64,000 bases of DNA from JACRBR01 sp964371355 (lineage in GTDB: Bacteria > Chloroflexota > Dehalococcoidia > DSTF01 > JACRBR01): assembly GCA_964371355.1 (NCBI GenBank), contig CAYJMG010000001.1:124001-188000 (forward strand), given 5' to 3'. Under the pieces are notes generated by a model. That model did no database searches. It was not told the origin of the DNA and worked only from the letters and a program-made list of their open reading frames with translations. Of the stretch, positions 42,056-50,361 are shown in pieces (position 1 is the first letter of the stretch; each line of letters starts with the position of its first letter). The translations under genes and the position numbers were made by a program.

Positions 42056-42423
42056 GGCGCACCTCCACTCACGAAAGAAATCGTCCCGGCGGGAGTTCAG
42101 GAGAGAGCCAAACGGCCGGGCGAGGCGGGCCAGGCGTCGCGTGGATTCGACAACTGGCGACGGCCCGCGCCTGCACCCCTGGAGACGCGATTGGTCCTCC
42201 GCGCGGGCTCGATCGCGCGCGCCGTCTCCCGCGCCCATCCACTGAGAAAGGCCCGCCCTGGGGCATGGGTCGGACCGGGCCGCGATGTTCATGCCGAATG
42301 GCTGGCAGGGGGCAGGACTTCCGCCTCTCACAAGAGTGTGCCGCTTGTGACAGGATTCGCAAACGGTGAACTGACCTCGGCGAGATGGAGCGCCGCCGTC
42401 GTCGTACGGACGGGGAGGTAACC
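42056..42423 (+). promoter_or_regulatory. Divergent intergenic region upstream of the Mo enzyme operon
   Basis: No gene is visible in these 368 bp. They hold the Crp/Fnr-like palindrome at 42345-42362, a small palindrome CACAAGAGTGTG (42329-42340), and the strong ribosome-binding site GGGGAGGT before the start at 42424. Confidence 0.5.
42345..42362 (+). promoter_or_regulatory. Candidate Crp/Fnr-family operator
   Basis: TTGTGA, six bases, TCGCAA: a dyad that differs from perfect symmetry at one position and matches the TGTGA-N6-TCACA consensus at nine of ten bases. It lies 61 bases upstream of the alpha-subunit start, where an oxygen- or metabolite-responsive activator would act. Confidence 0.4.
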
Positions 42424-45400
42424 GTGACAGACCAGCCCTCCGGCGCGCGCCGTGCCAGCCGCCGCCAGATTCTCTCCGCATTTCCTGTGTTGGTCGCGGG
42501 CCTCAGCCTGCCGAAGTTCGCGGGAGGCGGGCTTCCGGGCTTCAGCTTTCTCTCGACCACGCAGGAGGGAGACAACCCGCTCGAGACCTACCCGGACCGC
42601 AACTGGGAGGACGTGTACCGCGACCTGTACACGCCGGACTCGCAGTTCCACTACCTGTGCGCGCCGAACGACACGCATGGCTGCTTGCTGAAGGCCAACG
42701 TGAAGAACGGCGTCGTCGTGTACGCCGACCCCAGCTTCGGCTACAAGGACACGACGGACGCATACGGCAACACGGCATCAGCACGCTGGGACCCGCGCAT
42801 CTGCATCAGCGGCATCTCGTACGTCCGGCGGTTCTACTCGGACCGGCGGACGAAGGGGCCGATGATCCGCAAAGGCTTCAAGGACTGGGTGGAGGCGGGT
42901 TTCCCGCGCGACGAAGGCACCGGCCTGCCGCCCGCGCAGTACCGGGACGGCCGCGGCAAAGAAGAATTCGTCTCCGTCGAGTGGGATGAGGCCTGGGAGG
43001 TGATCGCCCGCACGCTGATCAACATCGCCGAAGCGTACAGCGGTCCGGAAGGCGCGGCGCGCCTGAAGGCGCAGGAGTACGACGAAGCGATGATCGAGAC
43101 GATGCATGGGGCCGGCACGCAGGTCCTGAAGGCGCGGGGCGGCATGCCGCTCATCCAGCCCATCCGCACGGCCGGGCTGTACCGCTTCCAGAACTCGCTG
43201 GCGCTGCTGGATACGCACGTACGCAAGGTGGAGCCGGAAGAGGCGTTGGGCGGCCGCCACTGGGACAGCTACTCGTGGCACACCGACCTGCCGCCGGGCC
43301 ACCCGATGGTGACCGGGCAGCAGACGCTGGACTTCGACCTGTACACGGCCGAGAACGCGCGCCTCATCACGCTGTGGGGCAAGAACTGGATCGCGACGAA
43401 GATGCCAGACGGGCACTGGCTGACGGAGGCGAAGCTGCACGGCGCCAAGGTCGTGACGATCGCGCCGGAGTACCAGTCGTCTAGCTCGAAAGCTGACACC
43501 GTCATCGGTATCCGGCCCGGCAGCGACTCCGCGTTCTCGCTGGGGCTGGCGCAGGTGATCATCAATGAGGGCCTGTACGACACGGACTTCGTGAAGCGGT
43601 CGACGGACCTGCCGCTGCTGGTGCGGATGGACACGCTGAAGCTGCTGCGTTCGAAGGACCTGGACGGGGCGGCGGTTACGGCGCCGCTGTCGAACGCGAC
43701 GCACGTGATGGCGGCGGACGAGAAGGCGCCACCACCGGCGGCGCAGGGGACGCAGTTCGTGCCCGGGCAGCTCCGCGAGGAGTGGGGCGACTTCGTCGTC
43801 TGGGACGCCAAGACGGCGGGCCCCAGCACGGTCACGCGCGACCAGGTGGGCAGGTTCTTCGGCGACACGGGCATCGACCCGGCGTTGGAAGGCGAATACA
43901 CGCTGCCGCTCGCCACGGGCGGCTCGGTGCAGGCGCGTCCCGTGTTCGACCTGGTGAAGCAATACCTGGACGACTCCTGCAGGCCCGAGCAGATCTCGAG
44001 CATCACCTGGGCGCCGGTGGAGGCGATCGAGACCCTCGCGCGAGAAATCGCGGCGAACAAGAGCGCCACCCTGTTCGTCGAGGGCATGGGGCCCAACCAC
44101 TTCTTCAACAACGACATCAAGGACCGGACGATCATCCTGGTCGCGGCGCTGACCAACAACGTGGGCCACTTCGGTGGCACGGTGGGCAGCTACGCAGGCA
44201 ACTACCGGCTCAGCCTGTACGCGGGCATCGGCCAGTGGACCAGCGAAGACCCCTTCGACATCGAGCTGGATCCGGCGAAGCAGGCGCGGACGCACTCGTA
44301 CTACAAGGGCGAATCGGCGCACTACTACAACTACGGCGACCGCCCGCTGCGCGTCGGCAACAAGATGTTCACGGGCAAGACGCACATGCCGACGCCCACC
44401 AAGTCGGTCATGCTGGCCAACTCCAACTCCATCCTGGGCAACGCGAAGTGGGCGTACAACGTCATCATGAACACGCTGCCGAAGATCGAGATGTTCGTCG
44501 CCAGCGACTGGTTCTGGACCGCCACCTGCGAATATGCCGATGTGGTCCTGGCCGCGGACCCCTGGCACGAACGCAAGAAGCCGGACATCTACGCCGCCGT
44601 CACGAACCCGTTCCTGCAGTCGTGGCCGCGCTCGCCGTTGCCGCGTACCTTCAACAGCCGCGACGACATGGAGTCCTGGGCGGGCATCTGTTCCAAGCTG
44701 GCAGACATCACGGGCGACGAACGGTTCCGCGACTACTGGCACTTCGTGCACGAGGACAACGTGGAGGCGCAGATCGACCGCGTGTTCCGCGCCGGTAACA
44801 CGACGAAGGGCTACACCTTCGCCCAACTCGACGACACCTGCAAGCAGGGCACGCCGCTGTACTCGATGACGCGCACCAGCCCGCGCATCGTCGGGTGGGA
44901 ACAAACCCAGGAGAGCGTGCCCTGGTACAACAAGACCGGCCGCCTCGAGTTCTACCGCGAGGAAGACGAGTTCATCGAGTACGGCGAGAACATGCCCGTC
45001 CACCGCGAACCTTCGGACGGCACGCCGTACGAGCCGAACGCGATCATGGCGAACCCGCACCCGGCCGTGCAGCCGCAGGGGCCTGAGACGTACGATCTCG
45101 ATCCGGATGACATGGGCACCGAGGTGCGACAGGTGCGCAACGCTGTCCGCACGCCGGAGGAGCTGGCCGCCACGAAGCATCCGCTGATGGCGCAGGGTTA
45201 CACGCACGTCCTCATCACGCCGAAGTACCGGCACGCTTGTCACAGCACGGGCGCCAGCACCGACCTGGACGTCGTGATCTGGGGGCCCTTCGGCGACTTC
45301 TACCGGCACGACAAGCGCACGCCGTGGGTCAGCGAGGGGTATATCGACATGAACCCCGAGGACGCGCGCGAGCTGGGGCTGGAGGACGGCGACTACGCCT

Positions 45401-45924
45401 GGTGCGACGGCGACCCCAGCGACCGGCCGTTCATCGGCCACAAGGACCGCCCCGATGACTACAAGGTGACGCGCTGGCTGGTGCGGGTGCGCCACTACCC
45501 CAGCATCACCCGCGGCGTCGGCCGGGCGTGGTTCCACTTCTACATCTCGACGCACGGGAGCGTGGAGGGGCACGAGACCCGGCCCGACGGTCTGGCCAAG
45601 AACCCGCGCACGGGCTACCAGGCCGGCTACCGCTACGGCAGCCACCAGGCGATCACGCGCGCGTGGCTACGGCCGACGCTGCAGACCGACAGCCTGGTGC
45701 GAAAGGACCCCGCGGGCCAGACCGTGGGCAAGGGCTTCGCGCTCGACGTCCACTGCACCGCCGGCGCGCCCAAGGAGTCGTTCGTGAAGATCGAGCGGGC
45801 AGAGCCCGGCGGCATCGGTGCGGCCGGCCTGTGGAATCCCGCCGCCCAGGGATTCCGCCCGGGGTACGAAAGCGACGCCATGAAGGCGTACCTGGCGGGC
45901 GAGTTCATCGGAAAGGCAGGGTGA
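42424..45924 (+). CDS. Type II DMSO-reductase-family molybdopterin oxidoreductase, alpha subunit (NxrA/PcrA/ClrA-like)
   Basis: A 1166-residue Tat-exported catalytic subunit. The twin-Arg signal is RRASRRQILSAFPVLVAGLSL. The Fe-S (FS0) region is FHYLCAPNDTHGC with C79 and C87, then C127 (RICISG); the CxPNDTHxC spelling is that of nitrite oxidoreductases of the periplasmic type and perchlorate/chlorate reductases. The Mo ligand is most likely D288 in SYSWHTDLPPGHP, the position of NarG Asp222. Downstream, ITLWGKNWIATKMPDGHW and the C-terminal molydopterin-dinucleotide domain (about 985-1166) follow. The substrate (nitrite, nitrate, chlorate, selenate, hydrocarbon) cannot be read from motifs. 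GTG 42424 follows GGAGGT by 5 bases. Confidence 0.88.
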   Translation: MTDQPSGARRASRRQILSAFPVLVAGLSLPKFAGGGLPGFSFLSTTQEGDNPLETYPDRNWEDVYRDLYTPDSQFHYLCAPNDTHGCLLKANVKNGVVVYADPSFGYKDTTDAYGNTASARWDPRICISGISYVRRFYSDRRTKGPMIRKGFKDWVEAGFPRDEGTGLPPAQYRDGRGKEEFVSVEWDEAWEVIARTLINIAEAYSGPEGAARLKAQEYDEAMIETMHGAGTQVLKARGGMPLIQPIRTAGLYRFQNSLALLDTHVRKVEPEEALGGRHWDSYSWHTDLPPGHPMVTGQQTLDFDLYTAENARLITLWGKNWIATKMPDGHWLTEAKLHGAKVVTIAPEYQSSSSKADTVIGIRPGSDSAFSLGLAQVIINEGLYDTDFVKRSTDLPLLVRMDTLKLLRSKDLDGAAVTAPLSNATHVMAADEKAPPPAAQGTQFVPGQLREEWGDFVVWDAKTAGPSTVTRDQVGRFFGDTGIDPALEGEYTLPLATGGSVQARPVFDLVKQYLDDSCRPEQISSITWAPVEAIETLAREIAANKSATLFVEGMGPNHFFNNDIKDRTIILVAALTNNVGHFGGTVGSYAGNYRLSLYAGIGQWTSEDPFDIELDPAKQARTHSYYKGESAHYYNYGDRPLRVGNKMFTGKTHMPTPTKSVMLANSNSILGNAKWAYNVIMNTLPKIEMFVASDWFWTATCEYADVVLAADPWHERKKPDIYAAVTNPFLQSWPRSPLPRTFNSRDDMESWAGICSKLADITGDERFRDYWHFVHEDNVEAQIDRVFRAGNTTKGYTFAQLDDTCKQGTPLYSMTRTSPRIVGWEQTQESVPWYNKTGRLEFYREEDEFIEYGENMPVHREPSDGTPYEPNAIMANPHPAVQPQGPETYDLDPDDMGTEVRQVRNAVRTPEELAATKHPLMAQGYTHVLITPKYRHACHSTGASTDLDVVIWGPFGDFYRHDKRTPWVSEGYIDMNPEDARELGLEDGDYAWCDGDPSDRPFIGHKDRPDDYKVTRWLVRVRHYPSITRGVGRAWFHFYISTHGSVEGHETRPDGLAKNPRTGYQAGYRYGSHQAITRAWLRPTLQTDSLVRKDPAGQTVGKGFALDVHCTAGAPKESFVKIERAEPGGIGAAGLWNPAAQGFRPGYESDAMKAYLAGEFIGKAG

Positions 45925-45925
45925 C

Positions 45926-47065
45926 ATGCCGAACGTTTACAACTGGCAGCTCGGCCGCGAAATGGAGTACCGCTTCGAGGAGGCGCGGCCGCAACGCCAG
46001 GCAGGCGCGGTGTTCGACACGAACAAGTGCATCGCCTGCCAGACGTGCACGATGGCGTGCAAGACGACGTGGACCTCGGGCAAGGGCCAGGAGTTCATGT
46101 TCTGGAACAACGTCGAGTCGAAGCCGTGGGGCTCGTACCCGCTGGCGTGGGACGCTCGTGTCCTGAACATGCTGGGCCCGCAGCAGTGGGAAGGCGACAA
46201 GTACACCGGCAAGACGATCTTCGAAGCCGCCGAGTCGAGCGAGTACCAGCTTGGCTACCTGCCGGAGGACCTGGACTACGCCGGGCCGAACCGCGGCGAG
46301 GACGAGGTGAGCACACCCGTCGCAGGCGACCCGATTCACCTGCGTCTCCCGCACGACACCTGGTTCTTCTACCTGCCGCGCATCTGCAACCACTGCACGT
46401 ACCCCGCTTGCCTGCAGAGCTGCCCCCGGACGGCGATCTACAAACGGCCGGAGGACGGCATCGTCCTGCTGGACCAGGCGCGCTGCCGCGGCTACCGCGA
46501 GTGTGTGCGCGCCTGTCCCTACAAGAAGGTGATGTACAACCACGTCACCCGCGTCTCCGAGAAGTGCGTGATGTGCTATCCCGCCGTCGAGAAAGGGTTC
46601 CAGACCCGCTGCATGCGGACCTGCATCGGCAAGATCCGGACGTTCGGGTTCGTGAGCCCGCCCGACAAGGCGCGCGACGACAACCCCGTCGACTTCCTGG
46701 TGCACGTGCGCAAGGTGGCCCTACCGCTGCTGCCGCAGCTCGGCACGGAACCCAACATCTACTACATCCCGCCGATCCACGTCGGCAGCACACGGTTCCT
46801 GGAGATGATGTTCGGGCCGCGGGCCCAGGAGGCTGTCGCGACGTACAAGAACGCCATGGAGGGCAACGACCCCGAACTCCTCGGCGTGCTGATGCTCAAC
46901 GTCTCGACCGACCGCATCGTCCACCGCTTCGCGGTCCGCAACGGAGAGGCGCTGGGCTTCGACGACGCGGGGCAGGAGCTTGTGCGGGTGCCGCTGAAGG
47001 TGCCGACCATCGTCCGGCCGGCGTTCGACGAAAGCCTGGCCGTCTACCGGTACAACGTGACCTGA
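45926..47065 (+). CDS. Type II DMSO-reductase-family Fe-S subunit, beta (NxrB-like)
   Basis: A 379-residue electron-transfer subunit with four Cys clusters: CIACQTCTMAC (35-45), CNHCTYPACLQSCP, CRGYRECVRACP and CVMCYPAVEKGFQTRCMRTC. The third cluster has Tyr in place of one Cys, as in other type II enzymes. The opening VYNWQLGREMEYRFEEARP is very like NxrB of nitrite oxidisers. No signal peptide is present, so it would be carried across by the Tat signal of the alpha subunit. ATG is two bases after the alpha stop. Confidence 0.92.
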   Translation: MPNVYNWQLGREMEYRFEEARPQRQAGAVFDTNKCIACQTCTMACKTTWTSGKGQEFMFWNNVESKPWGSYPLAWDARVLNMLGPQQWEGDKYTGKTIFEAAESSEYQLGYLPEDLDYAGPNRGEDEVSTPVAGDPIHLRLPHDTWFFYLPRICNHCTYPACLQSCPRTAIYKRPEDGIVLLDQARCRGYRECVRACPYKKVMYNHVTRVSEKCVMCYPAVEKGFQTRCMRTCIGKIRTFGFVSPPDKARDDNPVDFLVHVRKVALPLLPQLGTEPNIYYIPPIHVGSTRFLEMMFGPRAQEAVATYKNAMEGNDPELLGVLMLNVSTDRIVHRFAVRNGEALGFDDAGQELVRVPLKVPTIVRPAFDESLAVYRYNVT

Positions 47066-47079
47066 GCAGGGGGTGCACC

Positions 47080-48021
47080 ATGGCTACCGACGCAGGATCT
47101 CGACGCATCGGACGGCGAAAGCTGCTGGCCGGCGCCGCGGGCGGGGCGCTTGTCGCCGGAGCGCTCGCCATCGCGGGCTGTGACGACGACGAAGAGCAAG
47201 TTGCCGCGGATTGGGGCGGCGAACTGGTCTCGAAGCGCGTCTCGCCCGAGGTGCCCGACCGGCCCGACGCGAAGCAGTGGAACAAGGCGACCCCGGTGCA
47301 GGTGCCCCTGCAGAGCCAGTCGTCGGTGCTGCCGCTACGGCTCACTCCCAGCGTCCCCTCCATCGAGGTGCGCTCGCTGAACGACGGGGACCGGATCGCG
47401 TTCCGGCTGGAGTGGGCGGACTCGATGCAGGACGACTCCGTCGTCAAGACGGACTCGTTCCGCGACGCGTGCGCGGTGCTGCTGGGGCCGCCGGGCGTGC
47501 CCCCGACCTACTACATGATGGGCCTGCCGGACCAGGCGGCGAGCATCCTGCTGTGGCGGGCCGACTGGCAGCGCGACATCGATGCGGGATTCCAGGATCT
47601 GGAGTCGGCGTTCCCCAACGTCGCCGTCGACTTCTACCCGCCGCTCGTGGGCGCGCCCCGGCCGCTCGCCATCAACGACGACTACCCGCAGGAAGGACGG
47701 CCGTGGCTGGTCGGCTGGAACGCAGGCAATCCGCTGTCGCAGCCTACGAAGCCCAGCCCTGTCGAGCGGCTCATCGCGAACGGCGCTGGCACGCTCACGC
47801 ACCTGACGACGCAGGACGCCACCGGCGCGGGAGCGTGGAAGGACGGGCGTTGGCAGGTGGTGATCCGCCGCGACCTCGCGGCACCGAACGAGGGCGAGAT
47901 CGCGCTCGAATCGGGCAGCGAGTATTCGCTTGTGTTCGCCATCTGGTCGGGCGGGGAGCGCGACCGCGGGTCGCGCAAGTCGCCGAGCAGCATGGGGAAG
48001 CTACGCATCGAGGGGGCATAA
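47080..48021 (+). CDS. Heme-b-type gamma subunit, Tat lipoprotein (ethylbenzene dehydrogenase-like)
   Basis: A 313-residue protein of the ethylbenzene-dehydrogenase heme-binding domain type (DdhC/EbdC/SerC). It starts with a Tat motif RRIGRRKLLAG and ends the signal with ALAIAGC, a lipobox, so the subunit should be lipid-anchored outside the membrane. Candidate axial ligands by family analogy are a Met in YYMMGLP and a Lys in SRKSPSSMG. It would pass electrons between the Fe-S subunit and a periplasmic or membrane acceptor. AGGGGG precedes the ATG by 6 bases. Confidence 0.8.
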   Translation: MATDAGSRRIGRRKLLAGAAGGALVAGALAIAGCDDDEEQVAADWGGELVSKRVSPEVPDRPDAKQWNKATPVQVPLQSQSSVLPLRLTPSVPSIEVRSLNDGDRIAFRLEWADSMQDDSVVKTDSFRDACAVLLGPPGVPPTYYMMGLPDQAASILLWRADWQRDIDAGFQDLESAFPNVAVDFYPPLVGAPRPLAINDDYPQEGRPWLVGWNAGNPLSQPTKPSPVERLIANGAGTLTHLTTQDATGAGAWKDGRWQVVIRRDLAAPNEGEIALESGSEYSLVFAIWSGGERDRGSRKSPSSMGKLRIEGA

Positions 48022-48023
48022 CC

Positions 48024-48758
48024 GTGGCCGCCGCGCGAGCAGACCAACGGCACCTGGACCGGCTGAAGCTGAAAGCGCTGGCGTTCCGCGCGCTGGCCGG
48101 CCCCTTCGGCCGCGGGCCATCACCCGACAGCGAGCAGGGACTGTCGCAGGCGGCCTCCTGCCTCGAGCTGCTGGGCTGGCGGCCGGCAGCGTCGGAGGCG
48201 GGCGCGGCCGCCCGGGCATTCCTCGAAGACCGCGAGACGGCGAGCCTGCAGCACTCCAGGATCTCGCACCGCGCGATCCCGCCACCTTACGAGACGAGCT
48301 ACAGCCCGAGCGGCGGCGCGAACGACCTGGCCGACATCGCCGGCTTCTATCGCGCGTTCGGTGTGCAGATCGAAGGCGACCGGCCCGACCACGTGGCGGC
48401 CGAGCTGGAGTACGTCGCCTTCATGCTCATCCGCGAGGCGTACGCGCGCGAGCGCGGCGAGCAGGACAACGCCGCGGTCTGCGCGGACGCCCGCCGCAGC
48501 TTCGTCCGCGACCACGCCGGGTGCTGGCTGGGCGCCTTCGCCGCGCGCGTGGAGGAGTCGTCGCCGGGCCGGCCGTACGAGCACCTGGCACGCGCCGCCG
48601 AGCGCGCGGTCGCAGCGGATGCGGCGGAGATGGGTGTCGTCCCGCGCTCAAGCTCCGCGGGCGGACCGCTGGGCGATGCCTGGAACATTCCCGGTCCGGC
48701 CGTCTCGCCGGACGAGCCCGCCTGCGCTCCCGCCGGCGACCTGACCGTCTTCTCCTGA
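48024..48758 (+). CDS. TorD/DmsD-family Mo-enzyme assembly chaperone (delta)
   Basis: A 244-residue, Ala-rich helical protein. The phrase PPPYETSYSPSGGANDLADIAGFYRAFGV, followed by DRPDHVAAELEYVAFMLIREA, is the TorD/NarJ-type chaperone signature. It should bind the alpha subunit signal peptide and hold it until the Mo cofactor is inserted. GTG 48024 is two bases after the gamma stop and has GAGGGGG upstream. The open frame upstream in this phase is a shadow of the gamma gene. Confidence 0.85.
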   Translation: MAAARADQRHLDRLKLKALAFRALAGPFGRGPSPDSEQGLSQAASCLELLGWRPAASEAGAAARAFLEDRETASLQHSRISHRAIPPPYETSYSPSGGANDLADIAGFYRAFGVQIEGDRPDHVAAELEYVAFMLIREAYARERGEQDNAAVCADARRSFVRDHAGCWLGAFAARVEESSPGRPYEHLARAAERAVAADAAEMGVVPRSSSAGGPLGDAWNIPGPAVSPDEPACAPAGDLTVFS

Positions 48759-48878
48759 CAGCCGCCAGCCTGAGACGAAGTCCGTCACAAGCACCAATGG
48801 GCCCATGCGATCCCGGGCCGGAAGGCCCTGTGAGGGGCGCGCATCGCGGCGTACCTTCGAATTCCGAGGGCTTCTAGA

Positions 48879-48894
48879 TGGAACGCTCGTTCCA
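48879..48894 (+). promoter_or_regulatory. TetR operator palindrome
   Basis: TGGAACG, CT, CGTTCCA: a perfect 7-bp inverted repeat 37 bases upstream of the TetR gene start, the usual size and place of an autoregulatory TetR-family operator. Confidence 0.7.
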
Positions 48895-48930
48895 CCGAGT
48901 TGCGAGTGAGTCGCGAGGCTGAGGTACGGC

Positions 48931-49572
48931 ATGCGCATCGCTGCGCCATCCGGTGACACGCGAGACCGCGTCCTGCACGCGGCGGCCGAGCTGTTCTCGG
49001 CGCGCGGGTTCGCCGGCACCAGCATTTCGGCCATCCGCGAAGCCTCGGGCGTGCTGCCCAGCTCGATGTACTGGCAGTTCGGCAGCAAGCAGGGGATCCT
49101 CTCGGCGGTGCTCGAGGAGGCCTCCGAGCACTGGCTGGAACAGACGAGCACCAGCGCGCGGCGGGCGCTTGAGCGGCCCGCGGCGACGGTCGAAGACTGC
49201 CTGGGCGATGCACTCGACTTCCTGGCCGATGCGCTGGCCGAGCGCCCGGAGTTCCTGCGCCTGCTACTCCTGCTCTCGTTGGAACGCCGCGATGGCAACG
49301 AGGCCTCGCTCGAGATCGTACGCCGGGTGCGCCAGCGCGCCTGCGACGTGCTCGCCGGCGTGTTCCGGAACGCAGGCGCGCTGGACGCCGGTCTGTCACC
49401 CGCCGCGGTGAGCGACCTTACCCGGGCGAGCCTGGCCCTCTTCGACGGCGCGTTCATCGCGGCGCAGATCGACCCCGACACCACCGACCTGCGCCGGATG
49501 TTCGCGCTGCTCCGAGGAGGGCTCGCGTCGCCGTCGCGGCAGTCAACACGAGATGGAGGTAACACGCAGTGA
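48931..49572 (+). CDS. TetR/AcrR-family transcriptional regulator
   Basis: A 213-residue regulator. The helix-turn-helix is in residues 9-58: DTRDRVLHAAAELFSARGFAGTSISAIREASGVLPSSMYWQFGSKQGI. The C-terminal ligand domain is all-helical, with LSLERRDGNEASLEIVRRVR typical of the lipid- and aromatic-responsive members. A perfect palindrome lies just upstream. The gene overlaps the next start (GTGA), so the regulator is the first gene of the SDR/Mo/ACAD operon and probably represses it until the substrate appears. Confidence 0.9.
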   Translation: MRIAAPSGDTRDRVLHAAAELFSARGFAGTSISAIREASGVLPSSMYWQFGSKQGILSAVLEEASEHWLEQTSTSARRALERPAATVEDCLGDALDFLADALAERPEFLRLLLLLSLERRDGNEASLEIVRRVRQRACDVLAGVFRNAGALDAGLSPAAVSDLTRASLALFDGAFIAAQIDPDTTDLRRMFALLRGGLASPSRQSTRDGGNTQ

Positions 49573-50339
49573 AGAGACTGGAAGGAAAGACGGCGCTGGT
49601 AACGGGCGGGGCCTCGGGCCTCGGGCGGGCCATCTGTCTCCGGTTCGCCGAAGAGGGCGCAAACGTCGCCGCCGCGGACATCGACTCCGCAGGCGCCGAG
49701 GAAACGGCGCGCGCGGCCTGTGGCGCGGCCATCGCGATGACGGCGGACGTGCGCAGTAAGGCGGACTGCGAGGCGATGGTGCGTGCCACAGTCGAGCGCT
49801 TCGGGCGCCTGGACATCTTCGTGGCAAACGCGGGCGTCGCGCGGGGCGGCACCGTGCTGGACATGCTGGAGCAGGACTGGGACGACTTGATGGAGATCAA
49901 CCTGAAGGGTGTCTTCCTGTCGTGCCAGGCCGCCGCGGCGCAGATGGTGGCCCAGGGAGGCCCCGGGAAGATCATCCTCATGTCATCGCTGGCATCCGAG
50001 CGCGCGGCGCCGGGCATGCTCGCCTACGCGGCGGCGAAGGCCGGGGTACGGCAGATGGCGCGCGTGATGGCGTTGGAGCTGATGCCCTACCACATCAACG
50101 TCAACGCGCTGGGCCCCGGCGTGGTGGACACGACGCCACTGGCCAAGCCGCTGGCAGACCTCATCAAGCTCAGCGGGTCACCGGGCTCGCCCTGGGGCCG
50201 CTTCGCCACCGAACTCGATGTTGCGAACGCGGCGCTGTTTCTTGCCTCGGACGAGTCCGAGTTCATCACCGGCTCGATCCAGTTCATCGACGGCGGGATG
50301 CTCGCGGGGCAGGCGGGGCCGGCGGTGAAGCTGCACTAA
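49569..50339 (+). CDS. SDR-family alcohol dehydrogenase
   Basis: A 256-residue short-chain dehydrogenase with canonical motifs: TALVTGGASGLGRAI cofactor loop, FVANAGVA (NAG), catalytic Ser in ILMSSLAS and YAAAK at about residues 156-160. It probably oxidises a secondary alcohol to a ketone using NAD, Asp at the end of strand 2 (AAADIDS) favouring NAD. GTG 49569 overlaps the TetR stop. In the ethylbenzene pathway of Aromatoleum an SDR of this kind follows the Mo hydroxylase, an instructive parallel. Confidence 0.88.
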   Translation: MKRLEGKTALVTGGASGLGRAICLRFAEEGANVAAADIDSAGAEETARAACGAAIAMTADVRSKADCEAMVRATVERFGRLDIFVANAGVARGGTVLDMLEQDWDDLMEINLKGVFLSCQAAAAQMVAQGGPGKIILMSSLASERAAPGMLAYAAAKAGVRQMARVMALELMPYHINVNALGPGVVDTTPLAKPLADLIKLSGSPGSPWGRFATELDVANAALFLASDESEFITGSIQFIDGGMLAGQAGPAVKLH

Positions 50340-50361
50340 GGACCGCACGAGGGAGGCCGGC

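Noticed and set aside
40122..42068. A 648-residue version of the nitronate monooxygenase with a long N-terminal extension
   Set aside because: The extra 162 residues overlap the universal stress protein gene in another frame and have no recognisable fold; the barrel starts just after ATG 41582.
42778..45645. A 955-codon open frame on the minus strand opposite the Mo alpha subunit
   Set aside because: It lies entirely antisense to a clear gene, is rich in Arg/Val/His as expected from GC-rich antisense frames, and shows no domain.
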